From Wolfiporia cocos (Eukaryota; Basidiomycota; Agaricomycetes; Polyporales; Phaeolaceae): DNA of 64,000 nt. Location: NCBI GenBank assembly GCA_029448655.1, contig JACCLO010000005.1, positions 3,286,001 to 3,350,000 of the forward strand, in the 5' to 3' direction. The translations under genes and the position numbers were made by a program. The notes beneath the pieces are model-generated. The model saw nothing but the letters and a program-made list of their open reading frames with translations. It was not told the DNA's origin and did no database searches. Below, piece after piece: positions 39,630 to 51,363 of the stretch (its first letter is position 1; each line of letters starts with the position of its first letter).

Positions 39630-41029
39630 CTAGCAAGCGACATTTTCTGGTATCATTGAAGCAAATAATCTGGAAACGACAGCAGGAGATCGAGAGGTGC
39701 TCTGAATTAGCGCTGTAATTAGAGAGAAGGGCATACGATGTATCTCAATTATACCAACAACTTTCTCCAAGCACCTAACCAACCATGGCGTGGAAATACA
39801 CAGCCATGTAAACACCCAGATGTATCCGAGAAAATGCGACATCATGTGAGAATAACGAACGCCGCTTCTCCGTGCTAATGCAATGACGGCATCCTCCAAC
39901 GAGATTGCCACTGCTTGTGCGATGAAGAATTTGAACGATGAGCCATATGCTGATGGCTGCACCATGAGGTCGCCTCCGCAATGCACCAATCCAGATACCG
40001 CGAATCCGATGTAGAGTTGCGTATATGAAGATGCCCAAGACCCAGGTTGTAGTCCTATCACTCTACATACCTGCTTGCCTAGAGTGGCCGTATGCTGTGA
40101 ATAATAGACCACGATCAGGAAAAGGGGGTAGGAGATCAGCAGTGTGTGGACATACTCGGCGCATAGTCTGGTGATAAGTACGTCTATTACGGTATTAGTG
40201 CGTCAAACAATGTGAAATAAGGAATACTCACCCCCAGAACCCACGGACAGTCTTCGCGTCAGACCAGAGGCCATATATCTGGGGCCAAACATGTGCTTCG
40301 TGAATTCCAGCCGCGACAGATAATGCAGAGAGCAAGTCATAAGTCATGGCAAGAGTTGCTATAAGTGTGCCAAATTGCGCAGGTCCGACAAGGTGTTGGT
40401 ATATTGTATGGTTTTGCACGCAACTCCGCAGTATGAATGTTTCGATAACATCAAGAACGAGGTACCAACGAAATGCGCTGAAGCATCTTGGGCAAACAAA
40501 TCGCCAGCGTGGTACGCTCAGGCGGGGTGGAACATTAGCGACCTACTGATATGTAGCATCAATGACGCATCACAGGGTCATCCCGTTAAAATGTCTTACT
40601 GATGCTTACCTGATAGTTCCAGCCTACCCCACGAGGGTTATTCATAATGCACTGCACCCAATACAACCGCTGAACGAAGGACAGTGTAAGCGGATGGGCA
40701 TTATCACGTTCGTGACGGAGCTCTAGTAGAGGATCCGTCAGCCATACAAGGCTGAAGGCGGTCAAGAACTGTTGCATCAACGTGGATCCAGCTGTATAGT
40801 CCCGCCGCATGTCTCCTGTGGTGCATGAATAGATGAAAGCAAGCGAAGATATATACGCCACAAATGCTGCCATGCGTATATGCAACTTCGGCCTCAGAGC
40901 AACAATGCTACCAATGAAGAGATTCAACAGTAGCACAGTTGGGAGTGTAGGCAGCAGAGGTCGTTTATTGCTGTCCATAGTCCACGCGGTAAGTCTTTCA
41001 GGGAGAGCAGTAATTTTACCTCCAGTCAT
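39630..41029 (-). CDS. Membrane-bound O-acyltransferase, wax-synthase-like (MBOAT)
   Basis: Multi-span membrane enzyme of the wax synthase/terpenoid acetyltransferase group, often found with fungal secondary metabolism. The N-terminal part (ATG 41027-41029 or the internal ATG of MDSNKRP) has several hydrophobic spans (VLLLNLFIGSIVAL, MAAFVAYISSLAFIYSC). The middle has RGVGWNYQ, the family's RG(I/V)GWNW-like motif, then VFVCPRCF-like residues in the next exon and FWGRLCAEYVH, matching the usual FWGRRWHQ position. The last exon has GFAVSGLVHCGGDLM, with the histidine expected to be catalytic. TAA lies at 39630-39632. The acceptor alcohol cannot be predicted. No terpene cyclase or P450 neighbours are seen, so it is not obviously in a cluster. 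Confidence 0.8.
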
Positions 41030-42222
41030 CCCAGGTATTATATATCTCTGCTTTGTCTGCCCCCGCCATCACATGTACCGCACTATACACAAGTTTGTTG
41101 TCATCCGCCGTCCGCGATTGACACGCGATCAAGGGAAGTGATGTCGGTCCACTACCCCAATGAATAGGATGAAATGACCCTTATGAGATCATGCGCTGCC
41201 GAATATGATGAGCCGAATAATTGAACAGCTGGAATGCAGCAGGGATTCAACAATGGCAATGATTAGGGAGGAAGAATGATTGCACTTCTGTGGATGAACA
41301 CTGGACACTCAAACTTAGCCTGCCAGCCCCCGAGGAATAGTTGTCCGAGAGAAGCCTCGAGAGCACAAGCTGCATACACTTTGAGCAATGACAGAGTGCT
41401 GTCGCATAAATATGAGATCCTAGCCATCGATCGACGTGACGAATGCTGCAGATGGAGCGCTCTGGCGGCTCTGCGCCGCCGAAATAATTTGCCCGGTTGA
41501 GACTTGAGGCATTGACGTGTTCTATCATACTAACAGTCATTCTGGAATATAATGACAGGTGAATTTCTTTTCGCACGTCGTTTCGACTCGTCGATCTTCC
41601 GAGCTAATGTTCCGACCTGTAAGCGCCTATTGCCCGAACCTGTATTCCACCGCACTCTACGGGCTACTCATGTGGGAATGGCAATCTAAAGCTGAATCCA
41701 TGAGAATTTCTCTGCATTCACTCAACTCTGCCAATACTTCCGGGATCTTTCATCAAAGGTGCGTGTATCGTAGTCACCGCTAAAATCTAATTCATTGAAC
41801 TCAGGTTTGTCAATTTCTTCATCAGAATTTTGTGGTGTATGATCGGATATTCTATCAGGAAACAGCTTGTCTTCGTCCGCAGAGGATAGGACATCTTGAT
41901 GTCAGGAGAAAGCGCTCCGGATGGAGGAGTGCAAGTGAGAGACGGGCGCTTATGGGCGCTCACATGCACAGGTCGGGAACATTGAAGATCGACGCGACGT
42001 GCGAAAAAAAAACTGACAACTGTCATTATTTTCCGGAACGGCTGTAATTGGCTGTCAATTAAATTAGGCAGCAATGCACGGAGCATAATGCATAATGAGC
42101 GATAAGCGCCAACTAAAGCACTGCATATTAGTGAGCGATCTTGTCGTAAATTTCGAAAAGTCGGTATAGCGTTATCTTTCACGTCGTAACCCGCTGTCAC
42201 CCAAAATCCAGTTGCGACCCGT

Positions 42223-42290
42223 GGCAACCGTTGCCGCTCAAATGCAAGGTTATCTTATTGCGTTGGAGCGGGGTTGTCACGGGTGACAAC
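42223..42290. repeat. Pair of GTTG-type short palindromes
   Basis: GGCAAC-C-GTTGCC at 42223-42235 and GTTGTCAC-GG-GTGACAAC at 42273-42290 are perfect inverted repeats in a stretch with many scattered GTTG/CAAC words. Possibly a terminal fragment of a transposon. Confidence 0.6.
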
Positions 42291-42588
42291 GTGAGAGATA
42301 ACGTTACAACAAGTTGCAACGGGATTTCGAAACTTACGACATTGTGTGCGATAGGTAATCAGAATTGTATGTGAAGAATATTCGTCTCATCTTTGGTAGT
42401 GCTAGTGATGATCGATAATCGCATGAACTCCGAAATTTAAATATTCCTTGTGAGATGCAATAACAACCAGATTCAGGCAGATCTTTGACGCGCCCCTGCG
42501 AATTGTTCACATACGCACACTGTAAGTGTGCAGCAAAGCATGAGCGTTGTCCTTGTTTTGACTATTGCGTGCTTTGATCACCCACTCA

Positions 42589-42662
42589 GCAGTCTGATTG
42601 TTCGCTATGCAGTTTGATTGCTCGTTATGTAGTATTATTACTCTCTATGCAGTCAGCACTAT
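42589..42662. repeat. 20-bp degenerate tandem repeat (3.7 copies)
   Basis: Successive units start GCAGTCTGATTGTTCGCTAT (42589), GCAGTTTGATTGCTCGTTAT (42609), GTAGTATTATTACTCTCTAT (42629) and a shortened GCAGTCAGCACTAT (42649). The period is exact although bases differ. Confidence 0.8.
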
Positions 42663-43946
42663 GCAGTTAAATCGCTCAAATCACCAGTCTCCGATGCTCT
42701 GATGTGAATTTCATATCCGGAGTGAGCCTCCGCCACAATGTAATATTGATTGGTTGCACACAGTCTCATGTTAGATTGAGTTGTAAAAATGTACTCCAAC
42801 TTGATCATCAGTATCAAAGCTACTCACCTTGGTTCCTGCCCACCGAAGTTGCGTCTCGAATTTCTCTTCGTCGCTTGGCGTGTTCAACTTCAACATATCG
42901 CTGACAACCATGCTTTCGAAAGCCTTTTTTGACAGTAGGCCTGCGATTATGTAATGAGTCCCAACGACCTGTGGCACAGGCGAACTTACTATAGCTGGAA
43001 AGCGGGGTAGAGGGATTCAGGTGTGCATTTGCGTTGCCATTCGTCGTGAAGGAGCCATGCTAATTGGAAACGTCGTAGAAACACATTCTTCGGAGGCATT
43101 TCAGTAACTACATAGCTGATCATCGCATTCGATCACACGGTTGAAGATCTCGAATGTGAATCAGCAGGAACAACAACAAGCTCCAAAGGACGTTTTGCGC
43201 CCCTTCTATCGATCGACCTTGAACGTTTATGATTTACGGTATGAGAAATATGGGACACGTGAGTGCACAAAGCATCATTGTACCGGTCGCGAGCTGGTCC
43301 GGAACGGTCACCTACAGCGTAGGGAGCCAGACGGTCTCCTCGGCGAGTAGCTTTTATGATGGTTCGCTGATAGCCACCCACGCGTGCGCGCCACAGTGCA
43401 CTTCATACTCATCAACAGCCATTCTTCTCTTCCGATGCAAATCTATCATTACATCCTCCACCGTCGTACAGGCTCAGCACCGCTTTGACAAAGGGATCAG
43501 GGCTGCGGCATCTGCCACTCCTACTTCCGGTGATGAACGTTTGAACGTCAAACCACGCGGTGATATCCTAGCCCTAAGGCTGGGCGATATGTTTGAGACC
43601 CTCGCCGTGTGTGCCCGATCTATGGAGTATTTCATAAATGCAACATAAGCAACTTCTGGTCTCGAAGGCTGCGAGAGCGGCCCTGGTACGTCTTGTGCCT
43701 GTCACTTGACACCGTAATTCAAGTCGTAATGACTCTGACTCGGCCTCCAGATTTTGACAACGCTACGAGCGAGTGGACTGCCGTGGAAGATCACACACTA
43801 TCAGCCTAGCTGATGCGCTGATGGGAACTTTGGAGTAATGTGCATATCCTTTGTGAGACCATGGTGTGGCAGATGATGGTCCTTAGTATGATGTTTCACA
43901 GTGGATGCCCCTTAAGACTAAGCCAAATCGTACCTCCCATTGCCAC

Positions 43947-43954
43947 TATAAAAG
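43947..43954 (+). promoter_or_regulatory. TATA box of a small secreted-protein gene
   Basis: TATAAAAG at 43947-43954 lies 45 bp upstream of ATG 43999, a typical spacing. It is preserved as TATAAAGG at 45150-45157 in the second repeat copy. Confidence 0.6.
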
Positions 43955-43998
43955 GGGATATACCAACGGATTGCAGTACCAACATTCCCTCGGCCACA

Positions 43999-44136
43999 AT
44001 GCGTGTCAACAACATTGCGTTTGCGCTTGTCGCGTTCATTGTCCCAAGTATTTTGGCGCTGCCTCTGAGTCAATCTGAGGTAATTGTAGGTGAGGGCTCA
44101 TTTGCATCAATTAAATGCGAATTGCTGAATTTCTGA
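43999..44136 (+). CDS. Putative small secreted protein, first exon
   Basis: From ATG 43999 the frame reads MRVNNIAFALVAFIVPSILA followed by LPLSQSEVIVG, a clear signal peptide with a likely cut after ILA. Unspliced, it ends at 44136 after 45 residues. A donor (GTGAGG) at 44090 suggests splicing into a second exon I could not define. Function unknown; the type is common among fungal effectors and short secreted proteins. The strong TATA box and the duplicated second copy support a real gene. Confidence 0.5.
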   Translation: MRVNNIAFALVAFIVPSILALPLSQSEVIVGEGSFASIKCELLNF

Positions 44137-44954
44137 AGAGCGGCAGTGTTTCTCGGCGCCTCAGCAACGTTGTAAATGCCGTCGTTCATCTTAAGCTCTT
44201 GCTTCAGTTACTCACGCACGTCCCGCCAGCTCCAGATGAGAGATGTGACACGGTCGTCCCCCTCCGGTGCAGCCAATGCTCGCATGACAGTGAAGTGTAG
44301 CCACTAGAGTCGATCTCTTTGTTTGTATGCCGTCCGTCGCCCTTTTTTGAAAGACAGAATTAGATCAGACTGTCGTCAGTAATCTGTTACAATTTCAGTG
44401 CATGCGGACTTACCATGATAAACGATACCAGCGGCCGCTGTCAGCGTGTTAACAGAATACACCATCTACCGTTTGTCAAGGGGATGTGTGAAGTAATGAC
44501 ATCGTACCACAGAGTCGTGAACCATGCCGCTGAAACTTCGCCATTACGATTAGAGTATCCAGGGTCCGGATGCAACTTCTTGCCACGGCATATCGCTAGC
44601 GCATTATTGTGACATCATTGCGCAGGTTGCAGTGCACAGATCATGAAACAATTTTAGCAAGGACCAGACTGCAACCCAAACTATAGTGACTCGGCACCTT
44701 GACAACAAATGAGACACCAGGAAGATTATGGAATCCTTTTTATGTTGCCATTCGCCGATTGCGTTCAGTAAACTAGTCTTCATGATGAACGTTACAAATG
44801 AGCTCCATGAGACACTGCTCCGACGCTGTAGAATCATCGCTTGAGGATCACAGCATGAGAGGAGGTTGTATGTCGTGTTCCTGCATCGGAGCACTGCCGG
44901 GTATAGTTGCATGCGCCATTAGCTCGGCGCACTAGTCGACGTTATTCAACTCAC

Positions 44955-46130
44955 GATTAGCCAATCTCCTGGTATTGTCGTCGCGAGTGACCGGACAAGT
45001 CGCTGAAAAGTACACACCATGATTTTAGCCGATGCGCTGATCGAAACGAATATTGTACGCACTACTGTATGTGAGGTCCTGCGCCCTTCAGTGTGACGTT
45101 TTCGAGAGTGCTTCGTCAGACTAAACCAATTTGTTCTCTAATTTATCAGTATAAAGGAGGAGGAGATGCCAGCAAGCGATAGCGCCAATGTTTCCTCGTC
45201 CGCGATACGTTCAATAATGTTGTGCTAGTATTCTTTTCATGATTGTCCTAAATGCGTTGGCGCTGCCTCAGCCCGAGGTAGATATAGGTGTGAATCCCAT
45301 CTAACGGCGACCGAAGTTACGCATAATGAGTAGCCGCACGCAGCGGTGCACCACAGGGACATCCTGGATGAGCGTTCTGAGAACATTCACGAGCGTCACC
45401 AGCAGAAGTCGAATCGTTCACTCTGAAAATTTCACTCACGCGCATCGCAGTAGACACGAGGGAAAAATTGGACATGAATGTCCCCTTCTACAGCTTCTAC
45501 ACAGACCATCCTCGATACTGATGGCCTTGTCTGCATACCGTCTATTTGCTCCGAAAGCCGGGCTGGGTGGCTCTGCCGCCTGAAACCCAAAGGATATGCC
45601 ATGTCTCACCAACCAAAAGTCCCCATCGACGTATTGACACATGCGTTGTTCGAGTTCTCTGATAAGTTTAACATGTCACCGCCAAGGGGATTTAGGAGGA
45701 TATGTCGTTATGCCATATAATCAGACTGTACGATTGCATGCTCACCAGGTACCGTGATATGAGCGTACCACCTGCTGCAGCATGTCCCCAGCGCAACGGG
45801 GTGACAACGAATGCGAATTGGACATATAATCATTGGCCGTTATCAGACTCTCAAAAGTGAATTAGCATTGCAATGACCTAACATCTCAATGGTTCGATGC
45901 GATGATAAAGGAACGGTAACCTTCCTTAATGTCGGTATTCGCTAATCACTCCTTTCTTGTAATTCTGTAATTGATGATATACGAATGAGCCCCTCGGAAT
46001 AGTGCAACAATGTCAATCTTTGTTGAGGAGCTTGCGACGCACATATATTTGCACGTTGTCGTCCCATCTTGAAGCACTGCCAGATAGGGTTGTATATGCC
46101 ACTGATTGGGTGCGCAAGATCGGTCTCTGG
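44955..46130 (+). repeat. Copy 2 of the ~1.2-kb tandem duplication (signal-peptide gene decayed)
   Basis: Matches copy 1 block by block (see the entry at 43750). The promoter TATA is kept, but the ATG and the start of the signal peptide are lost. The part corresponding to ALVAFIVPSILALPLS is only recognisable as nucleotides (ATTGTCCTAAATGCGTTGGCGCTGCCTC without its last bases), near 45239-45267. The copy ends about 35 bp from the coilin stop. Confidence 0.6.
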
Positions 46131-46164
46131 TCAACAGGTGAAAATCGCATCACAGAATATATAC

Positions 46165-48060
46165 TTAGCCATCCAACTCGCCCCGCACGATCCGCCACTC
46201 GGTTTCCATAATGTTACTCCACTCATAGTTCTCCTCGACGACTTCAGCTTCCCCAGTCCCAACTATTCCTCCGAACGCTAAGGCCCCGTTCTCTAGAGTC
46301 ACCTCAACAGCTAGCTGATCATCACATCGGATTACACGACCAAGTTTGAGGAGCATTTCGGGAGTGAATGTCGCAGGATTGATGCCAAGCTCCTAAGATG
46401 ATCTGACGTTAACACGCAGGAAGAATATAGTACTTGAGTAGAACACGGACTCTCCAACCGAGGATCATGCCCGGCTTCACTTGAGAACGGTTGGTGATCC
46501 TGGTCAACCATTCCCATTTTGCCTCGACAGCTTGAGGATCAGGGATCCCAGCTGCTGTGGTCACTACACATTGGCTTTCTGGAACGTCATCTTGAGGGTC
46601 ATTGTACGGTAGCACAATTTTTTCCTCGGCGTCAGCATACCGCTCGTACTCCTCGATATTAGCTCGAGCTTGTGTTTGTTTCTGCCTCCGCCGTTTCTTC
46701 TGCGGCATACCCTCTTCCACATCAATGCTGGTGACGAACATATTCGGAGGAAGCACGCCCTGTTCTTGCTTCTCGCTTGGGGGCACTAAACGGGCATTGG
46801 CCGCTCTGAAGACCTCGCGATCATTTGTATTGGCGAACGGCAACCCATTTTGCAACACTGAATCCACAGCCGGTGCCACATCCTCATCGACGTCCTCGGT
46901 GGAAGCAAAGACGATCTTTGCTGGAACAGACTGGGACATCGCGTTCTTGAAGCCCTTCCTCTTGTTCTTGTTCTGTAGGCTGGCCATCATGAAATGAGGA
47001 GTAGCAGATTGCAACGTCCCCGCGCGCTCTGTACTCGGCCCTGCAGCGGCCATCGTGTGCTCATCTTTTTGCGCTCGAGTCCCTAGTGGGATCTCATTGA
47101 CGCTTGCTGGCTCTACGGTTGCCGCGAGACGCTCATGCATGCGCTTCCGCCGCCGACGGACGTTCCTGCTTTTTGTGCTTGGTTTACCGAAACCTGGTGG
47201 GGCAGGAGCAATTGCTGGCGCGCTGGGGGACTTGTGAGTCGTCCCAAATGTTGCTGGAATCAAGGCCTACCTTTCGGCTCGGTTCAGTGCATCTGCTGCG
47301 GCATTGTGTGTCTGCTTTCGAGCCGACGTATTTTCATCTGTGGACCTGGCAGCAAATTCAGCTGAGGAACTTGAGTCGGTGTCTGAGCTTGAGTCAGAAT
47401 CGGAGTCAGACTCGGATTGGCTACTCGACTCTGACTCCGAATCTGGATCCTCTTCCAACTCGCTGCTGGAACCCGATGTATCAGAATCTGAATCGGATTC
47501 CGACGTGGAGTCACTACTCGATTCCGTTCTGCTGCTGGTTCTTGTGATCGCAGGCTTCTTGTGCGCCAGTTGTTTGGTATGCTTTGATTTGCCGGGAACA
47601 GTCCAGGTGGGTGGTGCATCCGATTTCGTGACACTACTCGCACGTTTTTTCCGTTTCCGTGCTGTTCCTGGGTCTGATACGAATGTCAACTACTGTGACA
47701 ATATCCGGTGCGAATGTCCCACCATCCAGAGGTGCTTTGCGCTTGTTGACCGTAGCATGCGCGATACGCTTGATTCTGACGGCTGATTTCAGCGCCGTCA
47801 TGACATGATAGAGTGTCTGGAGAAGACCGAACATACACAATCAGATCCCCATCTCTGACTACATCAATTGGGCTGGGATCCAGCAACTCAAAGTCATCGA
47901 GAACCAGGGTGATGTCTCTCGCGCGGATCTGTGCTGTCTGAAGCGTGTGCAAGTCTGAGCAGAGAACCTCCTTGAGCGCCTCGATGTTTGTGGCAGAATG
48001 CACGCTGAACCATGCTTTTACAGTTGGCAAGGGATGAACGCTTTCTACTTTCACTCTCAT
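46165..48060 (-). CDS. Coilin-like protein (N-terminal ubiquitin-like domain, C-terminal Tudor-like domain)
   Basis: Candidate scaffold of Cajal-type nuclear bodies for snRNP assembly. It starts MRVKVESVHPLPTVKAWF (ATG 48058-48060) and continues DITLVLDDFELLDPSP and VVRDGDLIV, the pattern of the coilin N-terminal domain. The middle is a long acidic serine tract (about 47340-47530, Ser/Asp/Glu), basic patches (RKRKKRASS, RNVRRRRKRMHERL) and disordered sequence. The C-terminal region reads KPGMILGWRVRVLL and, after an intron, PEMLLKLGRVIRCDDQLAV followed by EVTLENGA, resembling coilin's Tudor-like domain. TAA is at 46165-46167. All three blocks occur in the coilin order. Sequence identity to animal or plant coilin is low, so the assignment rests on pattern. 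Divergent from SEC63. Confidence 0.7.
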
Positions 48061-48318
48061 TCTGGCGAGGGCGAAGGCAAGATGGATGTTGTCCAGGGGC
48101 GCTAGATCACACGGATCGCGGAAAAGGAAAGCCGTTCCCACGTTACTTTACTGCTCCGGAGATTCCACGCCAGCGGACCAGCTTACGTTCGTTTACGACG
48201 TGTCCGACGCCTTCGCCGTCGTCTCTCTTCATATCCTCGCCGCTCTTTTGGCGTCTGTGCTCCCGAAGGACTGGTCGGCATTTGCGCATAGTAACTTATA
48301 CTGTTCGGGACGGCCAAC
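48061..48318. promoter_or_regulatory. Bidirectional promoter between coilin-like gene and SEC63
   Basis: 258 bp between divergent start codons. No TATA box. CT-rich patches such as CGTCTCTCTTCATATCC precede SEC63. Confidence 0.45.
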
Positions 48319-50825
48319 ATGGCCAACTACAGCTATGACGAGGCCGGGAACATGGCCGCATACTTTCTGCTCACGTTCCTGTCCATCATCCTCATTCCGC
48401 TTTCCATCTCTTCTCTTCCAACATCACAAAGTAAGTTCTCTGTGGATAGCTTCATGTCCGAAACCAACACTCGCTGATCTGTCGGTACCGACAGAGCGCT
48501 CAGCAACCTCCGGCTGTCAATGTCGACAGTGTGTCGAGCAACGCGAGAACATCCGTAAGCGCGAGGGCGGATCGTTCTTTACACTAAAGCTACGGCGGAA
48601 GTACGCGCTCATATCTTGCCGTTGAGTCAGCTTGACCGTCTCACCTTGAACACAGGACGATCATTGTAACCATTGGTTGGGCGATAGTCGCGTTCCTCAC
48701 GTACAAAATAACGACAACGGAGGTGGAGAACAAAGTTTACGATCCCTTTGAGATTCTTGGGCTCCGGAGTGTACGCGTCCAGTCATCTCTCAAACAATGC
48801 CGTGTGCCTGACGGGTCTGCACAACATCATATAGAGTGCAGACCTGAAGACGATCAAGTCGCACTATAAGAAGCTGTCCCGGAAATTGTATGTTGTATGA
48901 ACAAGGGCTTGAACTTCTATTCTGATACTTTCTTTATAGCCACCCGGACAAGGTCAAGCTAGGCATAAACGAGACGATTGAAGCAGTGGAGGCCAAATTC
49001 GTTGAGATTACAAAAGCGTACAAATCGTAGGTCTCTCACTATTTTCCGTGGGAAGGGGGTTCGCTTTCACGCGTCTCGATCAACGTCGGGCATGGCACTC
49101 ACGCGCGATGACAGCCTAACCGACGAGACCATCCGGAAGAACTGGGAACTGTATGGGCATCCAGATGGGCGCCAGGAGGTATCAATGGGTATCGCCTTGC
49201 CGAAGTGGATAGTCGAGAGTGGGAACAATGTGTGGGTCCTGGGCGCATATGGCTTGATCTTCGGAGGGGCACTCCCTGCGCTAGTTGTAAGTCCACCATT
49301 CCAGATGCTATCAAAGGACAATGCAAATGCTAAGGTCCTCAATGTGACTAGGGTCGCTGGTGGTTCGGCAACAGGCAGAAGACCAAAGATGGTGTCCACG
49401 CCCGCAGCGCAGCGGCGTTCTTCAAAGGTCTCACCGAGGAGTCCGGGATCGATGACGTTGTCGTGTCGCTTGGTAAGACGTTTGAGTGGGAGCGACCTAG
49501 CGTGTCAGCGGCCAAGCAGGATAAAGAACTCGTGGAGCTTGAGGCGAAGATCAAGGAGCGGCTGGAGGGCAAGTGGGACGAGCTGCGGAAGCTTGCAGAG
49601 GTGATGCCCGGAGAGACAGAGAGCCGGCGGAGAGCATTCATTCTTCTGCACGCGCACCTACTACGTCTACCGGTGAGCAGTTCTGCTCTTCGCAAAGGTG
49701 AGCAATCATGACATATTGCGCGTGCATATCGTGACGTCACATGCAGAACAAGCCGACGTCCTGCTGCAAACGCCAGCACTGCTGAACTCGATGCTCAACA
49801 TTTGCGTATCGCGAAACTGGCTCGCGCCGACACTGTCCGCTATGCGTCTGCACGCTTACCTCGCCCAGGCGCTCCCTGCAGGCCAGATGAACCTGAAACT
49901 CGCACAGTTCCCAGGCATTACCGCTGATGAAGCCGCGGCACTGTACCCTACGGTGAACGCAGTAGACGATTTCATCTCCTCGCTCGAGCAGAAGAGCGAC
50001 GAGCGCACTCCCGAGATCAAGTTGGTCGCGCAGAAATGGGGGAAAGTGGAGATCGTCGATGCCGCGCTGAAGGTGTTCGGCGAGCGTTTCATCACACCGT
50101 CTGCGTTCATTTCTCTCCTACTGAAGCTGAGGTTGGCGCCTCCGATTTCAAGCAAGGCTGAGGACGAGACGGCGGCTGATCGCAAGGCGGAGGAGGCGAG
50201 GGAGCACGAGTTCCTGGGAAGCAGGAAGGATGCGGAAGACCTGGCGGCGGGGGACCAGGGGACCGGTTGGGCGCATGCGCCGTATTGGCCTGCGGTGAGC
50301 CCTTCAGTGTACCTGTCGATATTTTCTCATGATCTTGTGTGCAGAACCGCAAACCGTCCTGGTGGGCGTTGCTCGCCGACGTCAAGACCAACAAAATTGT
50401 GATCCCTCCCATCAGAGTGACCGACATCCCCTCTGGCAGCGGCTACCGCATGTACAAACAGCAGTTCCAGGGCCCGCCGAACCCGGGGCTGTACCATTGG
50501 CGGCTCTATATGATTAGTGACACCTTCGTGGGAGAGGAGGTTTCGCGGGACTTGATGGTACGTGTCCTCCTCATGACGTTGTGCCTTATCACTGACCGAG
50601 CGTGGATGCGGGAAATAGTGGAAAATCGAGGACGTGTCAGTGCTCAATGCGGAAGACCAGACCGCGGAGGATGACATCTCAGAACCAGAGGAGGATTCGC
50701 TCGCGGGCCAGATGGCACTCATGCGCGGTGGGTCCGTCAAGAAGCACGCGGACGAGAGCGACGACGAGAGCAGCACGGATGATGACCACAAGAGCGAGTC
50801 GGAGAGTAGCAGTGACAGCGACTGA
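48319..50825 (+). CDS. SEC63: ER protein-translocation protein SEC63
   Basis: Multi-span ER membrane J-protein that recruits the lumenal Hsp70 (Kar2/BiP) to the Sec61 channel for post-translational import. The start MANYSYDEAGNMAAYFLLTF contains the first membrane span (ATG 48319-48321). The second span is VTIGWAIVAFLTYKI. The J domain reads YDPFEILGL, LKTIKSHYKKLSRKF and, across an intron, the HPDK motif (about 48941-48955), then EAKFVEITKAYKSLTDE. The third span lies in VWVLGAYGLIFGGALPALV. The large cytosolic Sec63/Brl region follows (ICVSRNWLAPTLSAMRL, QFPGITADEAAALYP), and later PNPGLYHWRLYMISD. The tail is acidic (DESDDESSTDDDH, TGA 50823-50825), as in yeast Sec63, where it binds Sec62. 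Confidence 0.95.
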
Positions 50826-51017
50826 ACTGCCACCTTGTCTGTATCTGTTCCTTGTTTTGCATGGCGTTTGCAGTGTAATGCATAATAAACCTGTATCCGG
50901 GCAATGTGGGTGCGGGAAGGAAGACAAAGCGGCAAGTCGCGTCGCGTCGCGTCACAACATGGCGCGTTGCGTGACGTCACGGTTGCGGCTATCTCCTTTG
51001 TCTCAACTGACCTCCCG
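50826..51017. other. 3' flank of SEC63 and left flank of the retroelement
   Basis: Contains a likely polyadenylation region (AATGCATAATAAACC near 50877) and a short GTCGC-rich run (50936-50960). No gene. Confidence 0.45.
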
Positions 51018-51363
51018 GCTTCCTAAGTGCGAGTGGGGATCTACGAGGATAGTGTACAGTGACGAGTATATCTCAGTTTAATGAGTGACGTTTGAACTAG
51101 GAAGGATGGGTTGGGGTGAGAGAGTTCGGTCGGAATTGGGCAAAATTCCGAAGGTGCTAAGGCTACGAAAAACTCGGAATTTTGAAGGTGTGCGAAGGCC
51201 GAAAATCCGTGTTTGGAAGCGCTGGGAATGCGATGATGCGACGGATTTTCGAGCGCTTCGCGCGCGAGGGAGACGACCGAGCTGAGCCACAAAGGACCGA
51301 ACTTCTCGAGCGTTGGTTGGCGGTGTAGAGGCCGAAACGAGGCGGTGGCACGACTACACCACC
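51018..51363 (-). repeat. Terminal repeat B2 of the retroelement
   Basis: 346 bp, starting GCTTCCTAAGTGCGAG on the plus strand and ending CGACTACACCACC. Identical to B1 at 51542-51887 (offset 524). A 66-codon frame inside both copies (51085-51285) is a chance reading. Confidence 0.92.

Larger units (their letters stand above)
41030..43749. other. Gene-poor accessory region with short repeats
   Basis: About 2.7 kb without a convincing gene. Open frames at 41787-42227 (minus) and 43229-43648 (plus) lack family features. It contains two GTTG-type palindromes (42223-42235 and 42273-42290) and a 20-bp tandem repeat (42589-42662). Confidence 0.4.
43750..44950 (+). repeat. Copy 1 of a diverged ~1.2-kb tandem duplication
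   Basis: Blocks recur in the same order about 1.2 kb to the right. GCTGATGCGCTGATG (43810) matches GCCGATGCGCTGATC (45028). The TATA box at 43947 matches 45150 (offset 1203). TTGGCGCTGCCTC at 44053 matches 45257 (1204). CAAGGGGAT at 44477 matches 45683 (1206). GCACTGCC at 44891 matches 46074 (1183). The intervening sequence is much diverged, so the duplication is old. Confidence 0.7.

Noticed and set aside
43229..43648. Plus-strand ORF with Ser/Thr-rich region resembling a secreted protein
   Set aside because: No signal peptide at its start, no splice signals that extend it and no recognised domain.
47304..47786. Plus-strand Ser/Glu-rich ORF
   Set aside because: Antisense shadow of the acidic tract of the coilin-like gene.
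51085..51285. Repeated 66-codon ORF in both B repeats
   Set aside because: Duplicated only because it lies in the terminal repeat; no family features.
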